The notes under the pieces are model-generated. The model was not told the origin of the DNA, did no database searches, and saw nothing but the letters and a program-made list of their open reading frames with translations. A stretch of DNA of 64,000 bases from the NCBI RefSeq assembly GCF_018598175.1, contig NZ_JAHESE010000003.1, positions 124,001 through 188,000 on the forward strand, given 5' to 3'. Both the position numbers and the translations under genes were made by a program. Source of the DNA: Dawidia cretensis (GTDB taxonomy: Bacteria; Bacteroidota; Bacteroidia; Cytophagales; Cyclobacteriaceae). Shown here piece by piece: positions 49,096-58,142 of this stretch. The first letter of the stretch is position 1. Each line of letters starts with the position of its first letter.

Positions 49096-51693
49096 TTATT
49101 CCGACCGCAAGCTCTTCACCGGGCTCGTCACCGCCGCCCGCAAGGCCTGGTAGCTCACGACCAGCAGTGTCAACACCAATGCTCCGCCGCCCACAAAGAC
49201 AAACACAGGCCATGCCAGTGTAGTGTGATATTCATAATGCTCTAACCAGCGTTGCATGACCAGAAATGACAACGGCAGGGCCACACAACAGGCAATCACC
49301 ACCAGCCGTACAAAGTCACGTGACTGCATCTGCCACAGAGATGTTACAGACGCGCCCAGCACTTTGCGAATACCAATCTCCTTCGTGCGTTGCTCGGCAA
49401 CATACGATGCCAGCCCGAAAAGCCCCAGGCAGCTGATCACAACCGTCAGGACGCTGAAGAGGGTAGCCAGTTGGCCGATGCGCTCCTCGGCAGCGAACTT
49501 AGCTGCATAGATATCGTCCACAAATGTATAATCGAATGGCGCCGACGGAATCAACGTAGCAAAGACATGTTGTATGGCGGGTATCGCTTCGTGCGGACTG
49601 ACCGTTGGGGTAAGACGCATATAGAGCCACCGCATGTCATTTTCAGAGAGAAAGATGATCGAAGCATCCGTCTTCTCAAACGGCGATCCTTTGATCATAT
49701 CTTTTACCACACCCAAAATTTTGTACGTGCCCCGTTCACCCCATACCAGGCTTTCTCCCACAGGATGCTTCATGCCAAGCAAATGCAACGCGGATTCGTT
49801 TATGACAATACCTTGTATATCACTAACGTAGTCACGCGAGAAGTCCCGCCCTTCGGTAAACTCCCAGCCCACCGTTTTGCCATACTCGTGCGAGACGAAG
49901 ATCGTGTTGAAACTAGGCTCAATAGCCTGACCCTTCCATGAAAAACCGCCATTCCAACCTTTCGTGCTGTTCACCGGGTAGTTAGCCTCTGCCATCTCTT
50001 CCACCATACCGGTATTCTTCAACTCCTGGCGCAGCACCTGATAACGTCCTGCATATTCAGGACTTGCAGCCCGCAGCGAAAGCAGCCCTTCGCGGGTATA
50101 TCCCGACGCTCGATTCTTGCCAAACTGAATTTGTTGATGTACCACCAGGGTGGCAATCATTAACATCAACGAAATACTAAATTGAATCACAACCAACACC
50201 TTCCGTGGCGCGGACGCTGCCGGTCCGGCCCTAAAAGTGCCCTTCAGTACTTTTACAGGGCTGAAAGAAGAAAGGTATAGCGCCGGGTAGCTGCCGGCGA
50301 GAAACGCAGTAAAGATTGTAAAGCCTACGCAGGCAAGCCAGAAAATACTGCTGCTCCAGGGCAGTGTAAGAGCCTTGTCGGAAATGGCATTAAACCACGG
50401 TAACGTCAGTCCTACCAGTGCCAGTGCCACAACAAAGCTCAACCCCGCCATCAAAAACGACTCGCCGTAAAACTGTTGGATGAGCTGTAGCCGGTAAGAA
50501 CCAATCGACTTCCGGATGCCCACTTCCTTCGCCCGTTTCTCCGACCGCGCCGTACTCAGATTCATAAAATTGATACACGCCAGCAATAAGATAAAGCCGC
50601 CGATAATACCATAATACCAAACCGTACGCAACCGTTCACTCGTTACACTTATGCCATTCTCAAACTGTGAATACAAGTGCCACCGGGACATCGGTTGCAG
50701 AAATACGGCCGGCTTGTGCTGCAGGTGTTCGGCATCGAGGTGCGGCAACATAATGTCTCGAAGCACAGCCGAGGCCCGCGCTACGTTAATACCCGGACGC
50801 AGTTGGGCATAGATATACATGTGGTAATTGTCCCATGTCTCCAATCCCTGGCCTCCCAGATAGTGATCGAGCGGAGCAAAATAGCTTGCTTCATGGAACG
50901 TGGTGTTGCGTGGGAGGTCGTCATATACACCCATCACCTTTAGTTCGGCCTGCGCATCCATCGTCACTACCTGGTTCACGGGATCGATATCGCCAAAGAG
51001 TTTTTCGGCTAAAGAAGCCGATAGCAGAATCGACTTCATATCTTTTAACCCGTCGCGCGATCCATATTTCATACGCAGACTGAAGAGCTCACCGCCCTCG
51101 GGCTGCATGAAATATCCTTGTTGGGTAAACTTCCGCTCGCCCACAGCGACAACACGTTCTTCGAGATTGGCCCGGACCATTGCGACGCGTTCAAACAACG
51201 CGTCGTACGTGTCGCCACGTAATAAAGATCCTAATCCCGTGGTGTGGATTCCATTCACTTCAACGGTACCATCCCAGGTCTCCGAGCGTTCTACCTGTAC
51301 AATGGTGTTATAGTGGTCATGATACTTGTTAAATGAAAGCTCGTCATAGATCCACAGGGTGATCAACAACGCCGTAGCCATACCGGCTCCCAGGCCGCCG
51401 ATATTAATGAGCGAATACCCTTTGTGGCGAAGCAAGTTTCGCCAGCCGATTTTAAAATAGCTAGTATACATACCATAAGGGGTTTGTGTTGTACGTTCAA
51501 AGGCAGACCGGATAATACCCGGCCGGAATAGGAGAATAACATCACCGATAAAACGAAGATCAGCCTGGCGCTTTCCCTGCCTCCGCAACCGTTCATGATA
51601 TAGCTCCAGCAAGTCGCCTTCGATGTGAGACAACAGCTTCGGCTGGCAAAACCAACGCAAAAAGCGCATAAACAGACCAGGAGGGCCAGGCAT
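49096..51693 (-). CDS. MacB/FtsX-type ABC permease with permease prefix domain
   Basis: This 865-residue permease has an N-terminal prefix domain (about 1-70: FMRFLRWFCQPKLLSHIEGDLLELYHERL) that is found on certain Bacteroidota permeases. Two MacB_PCD-FtsX units follow, with the coupling loops EVGIRKSIGSYR and EIGIRKVLGAS. The transmembrane layout is the same as in the gene at 41642, but the two are not close relatives. No ATPase gene is adjacent. The likely role is in export or resistance to membrane-active compounds. A perfect 22-bp palindrome lies 104 bases upstream of its start. Confidence 0.91.
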   Translation of the reverse strand: MPGPPGLFMRFLRWFCQPKLLSHIEGDLLELYHERLRRQGKRQADLRFIGDVILLFRPGIIRSAFERTTQTPYGMYTSYFKIGWRNLLRHKGYSLINIGGLGAGMATALLITLWIYDELSFNKYHDHYNTIVQVERSETWDGTVEVNGIHTTGLGSLLRGDTYDALFERVAMVRANLEERVVAVGERKFTQQGYFMQPEGGELFSLRMKYGSRDGLKDMKSILLSASLAEKLFGDIDPVNQVVTMDAQAELKVMGVYDDLPRNTTFHEASYFAPLDHYLGGQGLETWDNYHMYIYAQLRPGINVARASAVLRDIMLPHLDAEHLQHKPAVFLQPMSRWHLYSQFENGISVTSERLRTVWYYGIIGGFILLLACINFMNLSTARSEKRAKEVGIRKSIGSYRLQLIQQFYGESFLMAGLSFVVALALVGLTLPWFNAISDKALTLPWSSSIFWLACVGFTIFTAFLAGSYPALYLSSFSPVKVLKGTFRAGPAASAPRKVLVVIQFSISLMLMIATLVVHQQIQFGKNRASGYTREGLLSLRAASPEYAGRYQVLRQELKNTGMVEEMAEANYPVNSTKGWNGGFSWKGQAIEPSFNTIFVSHEYGKTVGWEFTEGRDFSRDYVSDIQGIVINESALHLLGMKHPVGESLVWGERGTYKILGVVKDMIKGSPFEKTDASIIFLSENDMRWLYMRLTPTVSPHEAIPAIQHVFATLIPSAPFDYTFVDDIYAAKFAAEERIGQLATLFSVLTVVISCLGLFGLASYVAEQRTKEIGIRKVLGASVTSLWQMQSRDFVRLVVIACCVALPLSFLVMQRWLEHYEYHTTLAWPVFVFVGGGALVLTLLVVSYQALRAAVTSPVKSLRSE

Positions 51694-51796
51694 CGTCGTT
51701 CTGGTGTAAAATTATTTCCTAAATGTAGGAATAACGATAACTGTGCCAGAACCGGAATCGGCGAAATTGACCAGGCAAACAATGATATAGAAGCAG

Positions 51797-51818
51797 CATT
51801 GTTCAGATCTGAACAATG
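51797..51818. promoter_or_regulatory. Perfect 22-bp palindrome upstream of the permease gene
   Basis: The 11 bases at 51797-51807 are followed directly by their exact reverse complement (51808-51818) with no spacer, centred on GATC. It could be an operator for the permease gene or a hairpin ending the preceding regulator transcript; there is no T tract. It also overlaps the end of the shifted frame described for the preceding gene. Confidence 0.6.
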
Positions 51819-51926
51819 TCCGGGCGGAAATGAGCAGCCCAACAACCCGGCATGGGCGGTATACCTACGAACAAGCGAGTGCTACGTGGGTACCATTCGA
51901 AGACGACTTCGTGGTGGAATCCAATC

Positions 51927-54059
51927 TCAGCTAATCTGAATACCTTTGTCTTCGGCTAGAAATTGTTTGGCCCGTGTCAATCGGAAGTCTTGCAGAAAAG
52001 TAGTGGTCGACTTACCCGTCAACGCCTTTAACTTCCGGTGCAGCTGCATCCGGCTCAGTCCCACTGCGGCGATAAACTCCTCTTCACCAAAACCTGCATC
52101 CGTAGCGTGCGCGTCGAGCAGTTGGGTCACATGATTGATAAAGTCGGATTCAGGATCCGACAGAAAGATGTCGTGCGTTTGCAAAGCAACCTGCTCGCTG
52201 AGCAACTGCCGCAGCTCCTCGCGTTGCTCGATGATCTGCTGTACGCGCGCACGCAGCTCCTTCGGCTCAAACGACTTGAGTATATAAGCATCAGCCCCCG
52301 CCTGCAGACCCTGTACCCGTATTTCTTCGTCCGCATGGGGAGTCAGCATAATAACCGGTATGTGGCTGGTAGCCGTGGCATCGCGCAGGCGCTCACAGAG
52401 CGCATTGCCGCTCAAGTGGGGCATGACCGTTTCACAGAGCACGAGATCGGGTACTTGCGTATAAACCTTTTCCCAGCCGTCCAGCCCATCCGTAGCGGTA
52501 ACGACGCGAAAATGATCTTGCAGCGTATTGGTAATACGCGTGCGGGTATCGGCATCGTCAGTAACAACCAACACCAACGCCTGGCGGCTGGCGTCGTCAT
52601 CTTGAACAGCGAGCATCGCTTCCAGGGTAGTAACCGAAGGTGCGTCAGCCTCGGCTTCGGTCAGCATCGGCCGCAGGCTGGGGGAGGTGATATGCGGCAA
52701 GTTCGTCGGGAATGACGGGGGCTTGGGCATATCTATTTCTTGTAACGCACCTTGAGCGTAACGCTTCCGCACGCGGGTGTGGTAAACAACGCCGGCGACC
52801 AACAGCACGAACAACAAACTGCTTAGGCCGATAAATAGAGTGCGTTGATCGGAGAGTTCATCCAATTGCAGTTGCAGGGCTTGCGCATAATTTTCCGCCG
52901 TCAGCTGGCGGCGCTCGAATGCCTGCTGCGTCCCGGCATAGTGCGCTTCAAGGCGTTGCAAGACCTGCCGCGCTTCCTGACCGTGCACCGTATCGTTTAG
53001 TTGCAGATAGGCATGCAGTTGCGTATAGGCCTTGTCAAATTGACGCCGCTGCGCATACCACTGCGCCAGGCGGTAATAAGCTTCCGGAAAGGCGCGCGTA
53101 TCAGCGGTTTGTGTGGTCGCCAGCAGATCGTCCAGCAGGACACGTTCGTCGGCGCTGCCGCGGCGCCGGGAATTCAGCGTGGCGATCGTCGCGCGAATGT
53201 GCGCAGTGGTCGTAGTGTCACCGGCCATATAGGCTAAGGGTAACGCCTGCAATAGATAGTTTTTGGCATTCTCGGCATTGTGGTGTTCGGCGTAGTAAAT
53301 ACCCAATTCCGTCATCAGCGCCAACGTCTCGGCAGTGCGTTGGTGAGTCTGTGCCAGCGCCAGTGCCTGGGTGTAATGCGTGATGGCTTTGCTCGAACGG
53401 CGCATGCCGACGTACACGCGGGCAAGCCCGGTGTGTGTAGCCATCAGCGCCGGAGCGTCTTGTTTGGAACCTTGCAGCTTAAGGGCAGCACGAAAGTGTT
53501 TTTCCGCCTGGCGATATTGCTCTTGCGCCAGCAGATCACTGCCAAGACCATACAGCGCTTGCCCATGCCCTGGAATGTTATCGGTTGCTTCGAATAATCG
53601 CAGGGCTCGGCGATGATAATCTTCTGCAGTGCTGGGATCGCCCAGGGCCTGATAGGTGTCGCCAAGGTTGAGTAGTTGGGTGGCATAAGTAGAATCAGGC
53701 GTGCCGGATTCGAGGTAATCCAACGCCGAGGTCATGAACGGTAACGCAGCCTTGGGTTGACCCTGATGGCGGAAGTATAGCCCGGCGGAGATGAAATAAT
53801 GCGCCGCCACAACATTGTCATGACGGTGTACGTCGTACAAATTTCCAAGAAGTCCCAGGTAATAACGCCCACTGTCGGCGTTGGTCAACGTCAGTTGGCG
53901 AAGCTCGCCGGCGAGGGCATGCAGATCGTCACCGGCCTGTGGCGAGCGACGTTGCTCGGCTATGCGATGCTCAAGACGACGAGCGCGTGCAGGCATAGCG
54001 TCTTGCCCATGCGCAGTAAACACAATAAAAAACACCGGAAAGCAGAGGAGCCACCGCAT
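51927..54059 (-). CDS. TPR-transmembrane-receiver-AraC regulator, apparently frameshifted in the last helix-turn-helix
   Basis: The 710-residue product has a signal peptide (MRWLLCFPVFFIVFTAHGQ), tetratricopeptide repeats over about 80-380, one transmembrane helix near 435-455 (LFIGLSSLLFVLLVAGVVY), a receiver domain (about 515-630) and the first half of an AraC DNA-binding domain. The receiver keeps acidic pocket VTDDAD, Thr in VIMLTP and Lys in YILKSF, but the phosphoacceptor Asp is replaced by Glu543 (DLVLCETVMP). The frame stops at GIQIS, exactly where the second helix-turn-helix should begin. A one-base shift opens 41 more codons starting EIGFHHEVVF. ATG 54059 is the start that gives the signal peptide. 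Confidence 0.85.
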   Translation of the reverse strand: MRWLLCFPVFFIVFTAHGQDAMPARARRLEHRIAEQRRSPQAGDDLHALAGELRQLTLTNADSGRYYLGLLGNLYDVHRHDNVVAAHYFISAGLYFRHQGQPKAALPFMTSALDYLESGTPDSTYATQLLNLGDTYQALGDPSTAEDYHRRALRLFEATDNIPGHGQALYGLGSDLLAQEQYRQAEKHFRAALKLQGSKQDAPALMATHTGLARVYVGMRRSSKAITHYTQALALAQTHQRTAETLALMTELGIYYAEHHNAENAKNYLLQALPLAYMAGDTTTTAHIRATIATLNSRRRGSADERVLLDDLLATTQTADTRAFPEAYYRLAQWYAQRRQFDKAYTQLHAYLQLNDTVHGQEARQVLQRLEAHYAGTQQAFERRQLTAENYAQALQLQLDELSDQRTLFIGLSSLLFVLLVAGVVYHTRVRKRYAQGALQEIDMPKPPSFPTNLPHITSPSLRPMLTEAEADAPSVTTLEAMLAVQDDDASRQALVLVVTDDADTRTRITNTLQDHFRVVTATDGLDGWEKVYTQVPDLVLCETVMPHLSGNALCERLRDATATSHIPVIMLTPHADEEIRVQGLQAGADAYILKSFEPKELRARVQQIIEQREELRQLLSEQVALQTHDIFLSDPESDFINHVTQLLDAHATDAGFGEEEFIAAVGLSRMQLHRKLKALTGKSTTTFLQDFRLTRAKQFLAEDKGIQIS

Positions 54060-54317
54060 AGAGAGTTGGGTTTTATAGACCGAAGGTACAAAATCCGGCC
54101 ATATCCCACGCCTAAATTTCATCCCCCCATGAAAAGAAACAAGCGTCTGGTCACGGGCGCCACGGCCCATCGGCGGCAGTTTGCGTACATATTTACTCAA
54201 CTTGCCCCGGCCAACATACAGAATACATAGCGCCGGCAGCATGGAAAAAAGCAGGAATTTCGTAAAATTGATAGTCGATGATTTTAGCCAGAGCCAGCCA
54301 TAGAAAACATTGTTCCC

Positions 54318-55070
54318 ATGAACATTACACAGTACCTGGGCCGAATCGCTTTTGAGCATACCCTTACCGCCGACACCGATACTCTCACGAAATTGCACCG
54401 TCAACACGTTTTTCAGGTGCCCTTCGAAAACCTCGACGTACACTATAAAAAAAGATTTACCCTCGATACGGCAGCGGTATACGACAAGATTGTGAACCAA
54501 CAGCGAGGCGGGTTTTGCTATGAGCTAAACAGCCTCTTTTTTACACTGCTACAACATGTGGGCTTTCGTGGGTTCATGATATCGGCCAGCATCTTTGACG
54601 ATACAGGCACGCCCGGTCCGCGCTTTGATCACATGGCCGTTGTGGTGGTGGAGGCAGACACCGACTACCTACTCGACGTAGGCTTCGGTGACCTCTTCGT
54701 CACACCGTTGGAAATTGCACCCGGCAAGGTGCAGCACGATGGCCGAAACTACTTCCGCATCGATCCGCATAACGATGGCTACCGGTTGGCCATGTCGTCT
54801 GACGGCAATACCTTTCAGCCCAAATATACCTTTACCCTCGACGCCCATAACGTCAGCGACTTCGAGCCCAGCTGCTACGACAAACAAATCAATCCGGACT
54901 CGTACTTTGTCAAAAACATCGTCTGCACACGTCCTACCGATGCCGGCCGGATTACGCTGTTCAATGACCGGCTTATCGAGCAACGCCATGAGCAGCGACT
55001 CATTTCTGAGATCAGCAGCGAAGACCACCGGAGGGAAGTCCTTCGGTCCGAATTCGGTCTGGCGTTGTAG
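54318..55070 (+). CDS. Arylamine N-acetyltransferase
   Basis: This 250-residue enzyme moves acetyl from acetyl-CoA to aromatic amines and hydrazines. The catalytic triad is plain: Cys67 in RGGFCYELN, His105 in RFDHMAVVV and Asp120 in LLDVGFGD. Other family motifs are VFQVPFENLDVHY near the N-terminus and RNYFRIDP. It is cytoplasmic. Its start lies in the region upstream of the divergent TPR-receiver gene. The natural substrate is unknown; roles in detoxification or in secondary metabolism are both possible. Confidence 0.95.
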   Translation: MNITQYLGRIAFEHTLTADTDTLTKLHRQHVFQVPFENLDVHYKKRFTLDTAAVYDKIVNQQRGGFCYELNSLFFTLLQHVGFRGFMISASIFDDTGTPGPRFDHMAVVVVEADTDYLLDVGFGDLFVTPLEIAPGKVQHDGRNYFRIDPHNDGYRLAMSSDGNTFQPKYTFTLDAHNVSDFEPSCYDKQINPDSYFVKNIVCTRPTDAGRITLFNDRLIEQRHEQRLISEISSEDHRREVLRSEFGLAL

Positions 55071-55152
55071 CCACACACGCACACAACAATTTGTCTCGCC
55101 GCACCCCGCCGATTGTCACATTCACCCCTCCCGATACGGCCGTAGAGCATAG

Positions 55153-55160
55153 TATCTTTG
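55153..55160 (+). promoter_or_regulatory. -7 box TATCTTTG for the SRPBCC gene
   Basis: An exact TAnnTTTG match 24 bases before ATG 55185. It supports that start over the upstream in-frame ATG-like start at 55158, which would lie inside the box. Confidence 0.55.
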
Positions 55161-55184
55161 ACCCAGGATAAAACATCAACACCC

Positions 55185-55715
55185 ATGACCACCTTTATTA
55201 GCATCCTTCTTGCCGTTATCGCACTTCCCCTGATCGTAGCCTTATTTGTCCGGAAGAAATACGCGCTACAGCGGTCCATTACGATTAACCGCCCACGTGC
55301 TGGGATATACGACTACGTAAGTCAGATTCGGAACCAGGATGCTTATAATAAATGGGTGATGGCAGACCCACATTCCCGTAAAACTTTCCGCGGCACCGAC
55401 GGCACCGTGGGCTTTGTATACGCATGGGACAGCGACGTGAAACAGGTAGGGCAGGGCGAACAGGAAATCAAAAACCTGATGGCAGATGAACGCGTAGAGC
55501 TTGAAGTACGTTTCGTCAGACCATTTGAAGGACGGGCCGACTCGATCATAACGTTCCAAAGCATTTCCCCAGATCAAACAAACGTTACCTGGGCCTTTCA
55601 GAGTGGTATGAAATACCCCATGAACATCATGCTGTTGTTCATAAACTTTGAAAAGATCCTGGGCAAGGACCTGGAGATAACCTTACAAAACCTGAAAGAT
55701 GTACAGGAAAAATAA
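55185..55715 (+). CDS. SRPBCC-family (polyketide cyclase-like) protein with N-terminal anchor
   Basis: This 176-residue protein has one N-terminal membrane helix (TFISILLAVIALPLIVALFV) and an SRPBCC/START-like domain for binding hydrophobic ligands: LQRSITINRPRAGIYDYVSQIRN, DGTVGFVYAWDSD, then ERVELEVRFVRPFEGRAD. The domain pattern IxxPxxxVYxYV near the start is standard for the family. It is probably anchored to the inner membrane, with the domain side uncertain. A consensus -7 box sits just upstream. It is a single gene between the acetyltransferase and the peptidase. Confidence 0.88.
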   Translation: MTTFISILLAVIALPLIVALFVRKKYALQRSITINRPRAGIYDYVSQIRNQDAYNKWVMADPHSRKTFRGTDGTVGFVYAWDSDVKQVGQGEQEIKNLMADERVELEVRFVRPFEGRADSIITFQSISPDQTNVTWAFQSGMKYPMNIMLLFINFEKILGKDLEITLQNLKDVQEK

Positions 55716-55816
55716 GAAGACAGCGCCTTTATAGGAACCTGCACAGTTACATATATTGACCGACACAAATCCAGCTATGGGAGCAGTATATTCTTGCGGG
55801 ATAACCCGGGCAGGTA

Positions 55817-55824
55817 TAATTTTG
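55817..55824 (+). promoter_or_regulatory. -7 box TAATTTTG for the peptidase E gene
   Basis: An exact TAnnTTTG match 15 bases before the ATG at 55840. Confidence 0.55.
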
Positions 55825-55839
55825 GAGTAAATCAATGTT

Positions 55840-56469
55840 ATGCCTAAAATACCGAAGCTCTTCTTATACTCGTTGGGCTTGCCCGACGAACAGTATGCTA
55901 CCCTGGCACGGCTTGCCGGCAAATTGCCGAAGGAAATTAAAGTGGCCGCCATCGAAAACGCCGCCGACGTGATCCCTGATTCCGCCGGCTGGGTTAAGGC
56001 CACCCGCGATGCCTTTACCTACCATGGATTTGACGTGGAGACCATCGACCTCCGTCACTGCCAGGGACAGGCCTTACGCGAAAAGCTGATCCACAAAGAC
56101 GTGATTTGGGTCGGCGGCGGCAACACATTTTACTTGCGTTGGATCATGAAAGAAAGTGGCGCCGATGAGATCATACCCGCGCTGGTGCGACTGGGCAAAG
56201 TATATGCCGGATGGAGCGCCGGCGCGATCGTGGCCGGACCCACCCTCCGGGCCTTCGACGCTATGGACGACCCGGCAGAAGCGCCGGAGGTTATTTGGGA
56301 AGGACTCGGCATGACACAAGCCGTCATCGTACCCCACATGGACAATGATGACTTCGCTGCCAGCGCTGCCAAAACCAACCAGCAGTTGCTGGCCGAAGGA
56401 TGTAACGCACTCGCACTCGACGACATGCAGGTAGTGGTCATCCAGGGCGACGAACAGCAGATCTACTAA
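55840..56469 (+). CDS. Peptidase E-like (S51 family) hydrolase
   Basis: This 209-residue protein has the fold of type-1 glutamine amidotransferase-like peptidases. The nucleophile Ser126 is in the GWSAGAIVAG elbow, WVGGGNTFYL is the oxyanion/substrate loop and VPHMDNDDF holds a likely catalytic His. Peptidase E releases N-terminal Asp from dipeptides; some homologues have other substrates. It has no signal peptide. A consensus -7 box is immediately upstream. The small gene at 56501 follows after 31 bases and may be co-transcribed. Confidence 0.92.
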   Translation: MPKIPKLFLYSLGLPDEQYATLARLAGKLPKEIKVAAIENAADVIPDSAGWVKATRDAFTYHGFDVETIDLRHCQGQALREKLIHKDVIWVGGGNTFYLRWIMKESGADEIIPALVRLGKVYAGWSAGAIVAGPTLRAFDAMDDPAEAPEVIWEGLGMTQAVIVPHMDNDDFAASAAKTNQQLLAEGCNALALDDMQVVVIQGDEQQIY

Positions 56470-56500
56470 ACCAAGGCATCAACCTTAAAACATACCACGT

Positions 56501-56785
56501 ATGACGGTAGAAGTTTTTAAAACCAACGTGACCGACGCCGCCGACGCGACCTGGCTGCTGGTGTGCATCCACACCCGCTTCCCGGAATACAAGGCCAACT
56601 TTGCCCTGGATGACTGCGACCGCATCCTGCGGGTCCAGTGTAACACAGGCTTTGTTCACACGCAGGCCATCATCCGGCTGATGAGCGAGTCAGGCTTCTA
56701 TGCCATCGTGCTTAGCGACGATGATAGCGATAGTGGCAGCGATCCGTCCAGCTGGCCTCACACGCTACTGGAGCTGTTTGAGTAG
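56501..56785 (+). CDS. Small hypothetical cytoplasmic protein
   Basis: This 94-residue acidic protein reads like a ferredoxin-fold or HMA-like domain without the metal site: MTVEVFKTNVTDAADATWLL, a middle DDCDRILRVQC, and VHTQAIIRLMSESGFYAIVL. A Ser/Asp-rich stretch (SDDDSDSGSDPSS) precedes the end. It has three cysteines but no CXXC pair. Similar proteins occur widely in Bacteroidota as hypothetical genes. It lies 31 bases after the peptidase gene. Function unknown. Confidence 0.75.
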   Translation: MTVEVFKTNVTDAADATWLLVCIHTRFPEYKANFALDDCDRILRVQCNTGFVHTQAIIRLMSESGFYAIVLSDDDSDSGSDPSSWPHTLLELFE

Positions 56786-56839
56786 CGATCCAGTAGGAGG
56801 CCACAACTTTTTCATGGTAAAGCCGTATCTTTAAACTAT

Positions 56840-57709
56840 ATGCACTTTCAGCAGATACCGCCCCCTGAATACCTCAAGCCCTACGTCCGGTATTACTGGA
56901 CGCTTGAGAACCAGGATTGTGGTGACGAGCTGAAAACCTTTAGCGCCATTGCGGACGGCTGTCCCGGTCTGATCTTTCAACAATTGAGTGGCACCAACTT
57001 CTATGACCAGGACCAAAAAAAGCTTCCCGCATGCTTTTTGTATGGGCAGGCAAGCAGCCACCGCGAGCTATATACACCGCAACAGTTCCGACAAATTGGT
57101 GTATACTTTCAGCCACACGCCCTACGTACGGTCTTTGGCCTTGACGCCGACGCGCTGACGAACAGCTGTACAGACCTCGGCGGGCTGTCACGCCGGGAGC
57201 TTTTCAACCTACCCGAGCGCCTGCTCGATACACGGACCCTACAAGAACAAATCGAAGTACTATCACAATACCTCTTCTACCTCATTCAGCAAAACACCCT
57301 GCGCATTGACGCTCGTACCCAGCAGATAGCATCGCACATTGCTGGTGCCCGTGGTGATGTATCCTTGCCGTTATTGCAACGCGACCTGGGCATTTCCGAG
57401 CGTAGCCTCGAACGGCGCTTCCGCGAACATATCGGTATTTCACCAAAACTATTTGCACGCATCGGGCGCTTTCAGGCAGCGCTGGACCGTCTGCGTGAGG
57501 GGCAGTACGATAAGCTCTCTGACATCGCCTTCGAGCACGGCTATGCTGACCAATCCCACTTCATTCGTACCTTCCGCGAATTTGCCGGTTGCTCTCCCCA
57601 ACAATTTCACCAGCAATCCAACGAGCTCATCGAAAACTTTCCCGAACGCACGGCAATAAAGGATGCCAAAAAGGAGAAAGAAAAAATACTCGGTCTGGCA
57701 TACCCCTAG
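56840..57709 (+). CDS. AraC-family transcriptional regulator
   Basis: This 289-residue soluble regulator has an N-terminal cupin-like domain (about 5-125: PPEYLKPYVRYYWTLEN, FQQLSGTNFYD and IGVYFQPHAL, of the DUF6597 type). The C-terminal AraC double helix-turn-helix spans about 170-265, with LPLLQRDLGISERSLERRFREHIG and LSDIAFEHGYADQSHFIRTFREFAGCSP. A -7-like TATCTTTA at 56826-56833 is only six bases from the ATG, which would give a leaderless or nearly leaderless mRNA. It ends in a basic tail (KDAKKEKEKILGL). The target is unknown. Confidence 0.92.
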   Translation: MHFQQIPPPEYLKPYVRYYWTLENQDCGDELKTFSAIADGCPGLIFQQLSGTNFYDQDQKKLPACFLYGQASSHRELYTPQQFRQIGVYFQPHALRTVFGLDADALTNSCTDLGGLSRRELFNLPERLLDTRTLQEQIEVLSQYLFYLIQQNTLRIDARTQQIASHIAGARGDVSLPLLQRDLGISERSLERRFREHIGISPKLFARIGRFQAALDRLREGQYDKLSDIAFEHGYADQSHFIRTFREFAGCSPQQFHQQSNELIENFPERTAIKDAKKEKEKILGLAYP

Positions 57710-57890
57710 AGAGTACAACTGTGTATCTAAAACAATCGTCCGGTATAAGCTTTTTCGATTAATATAAATTATCGCCTGCTAGGGCTGTTACCACATATAT
57801 GATGGTGACACGAGTAATGTCATCTTCCGTTATTTGTCGCACAGAACCGGTTATTGTACCGTTGACATAAACGATTAGACGCCGCACACC

Positions 57891-58142
57891 ATGGAAAAGA
57901 TCGACAAGGAATTTGAAGACGCTTTGGCTAAGAGTTTAAAGACGATAGGGGGGAATTTAAAGCGATTAAGAGAGGCAGCAGAGAAAGATCTGACAGAGGT
58001 TGCCAAAGCCGTCCAGATAAAGGCGGAGGTATTAGAGACGATTGAGGAAGGAACGCATGAAATACGGGTTTCGCAGTTAGCGCGATTGTGTGCGTATTAT
58101 AATGTAACGCCTGTCGATTTATTTAAATATTCAGAAGCTTAA
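57891..58142 (+). CDS. Small XRE-family DNA-binding protein
   Basis: This 83-residue helix-turn-helix protein has the core GGNLKRLREAAEKDLTEVAKAVQIKAEVLETIEEGTHEIRVSQLARLCAYYNVTPVDLF. There is no second domain. The base composition of the gene and its flanks is lower in GC than the neighbours, which may indicate transfer. It is followed by 669 bases without a gene. It may regulate itself or the region around it; no operator is obvious. Confidence 0.88.
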   Translation: MEKIDKEFEDALAKSLKTIGGNLKRLREAAEKDLTEVAKAVQIKAEVLETIEEGTHEIRVSQLARLCAYYNVTPVDLFKYSEA

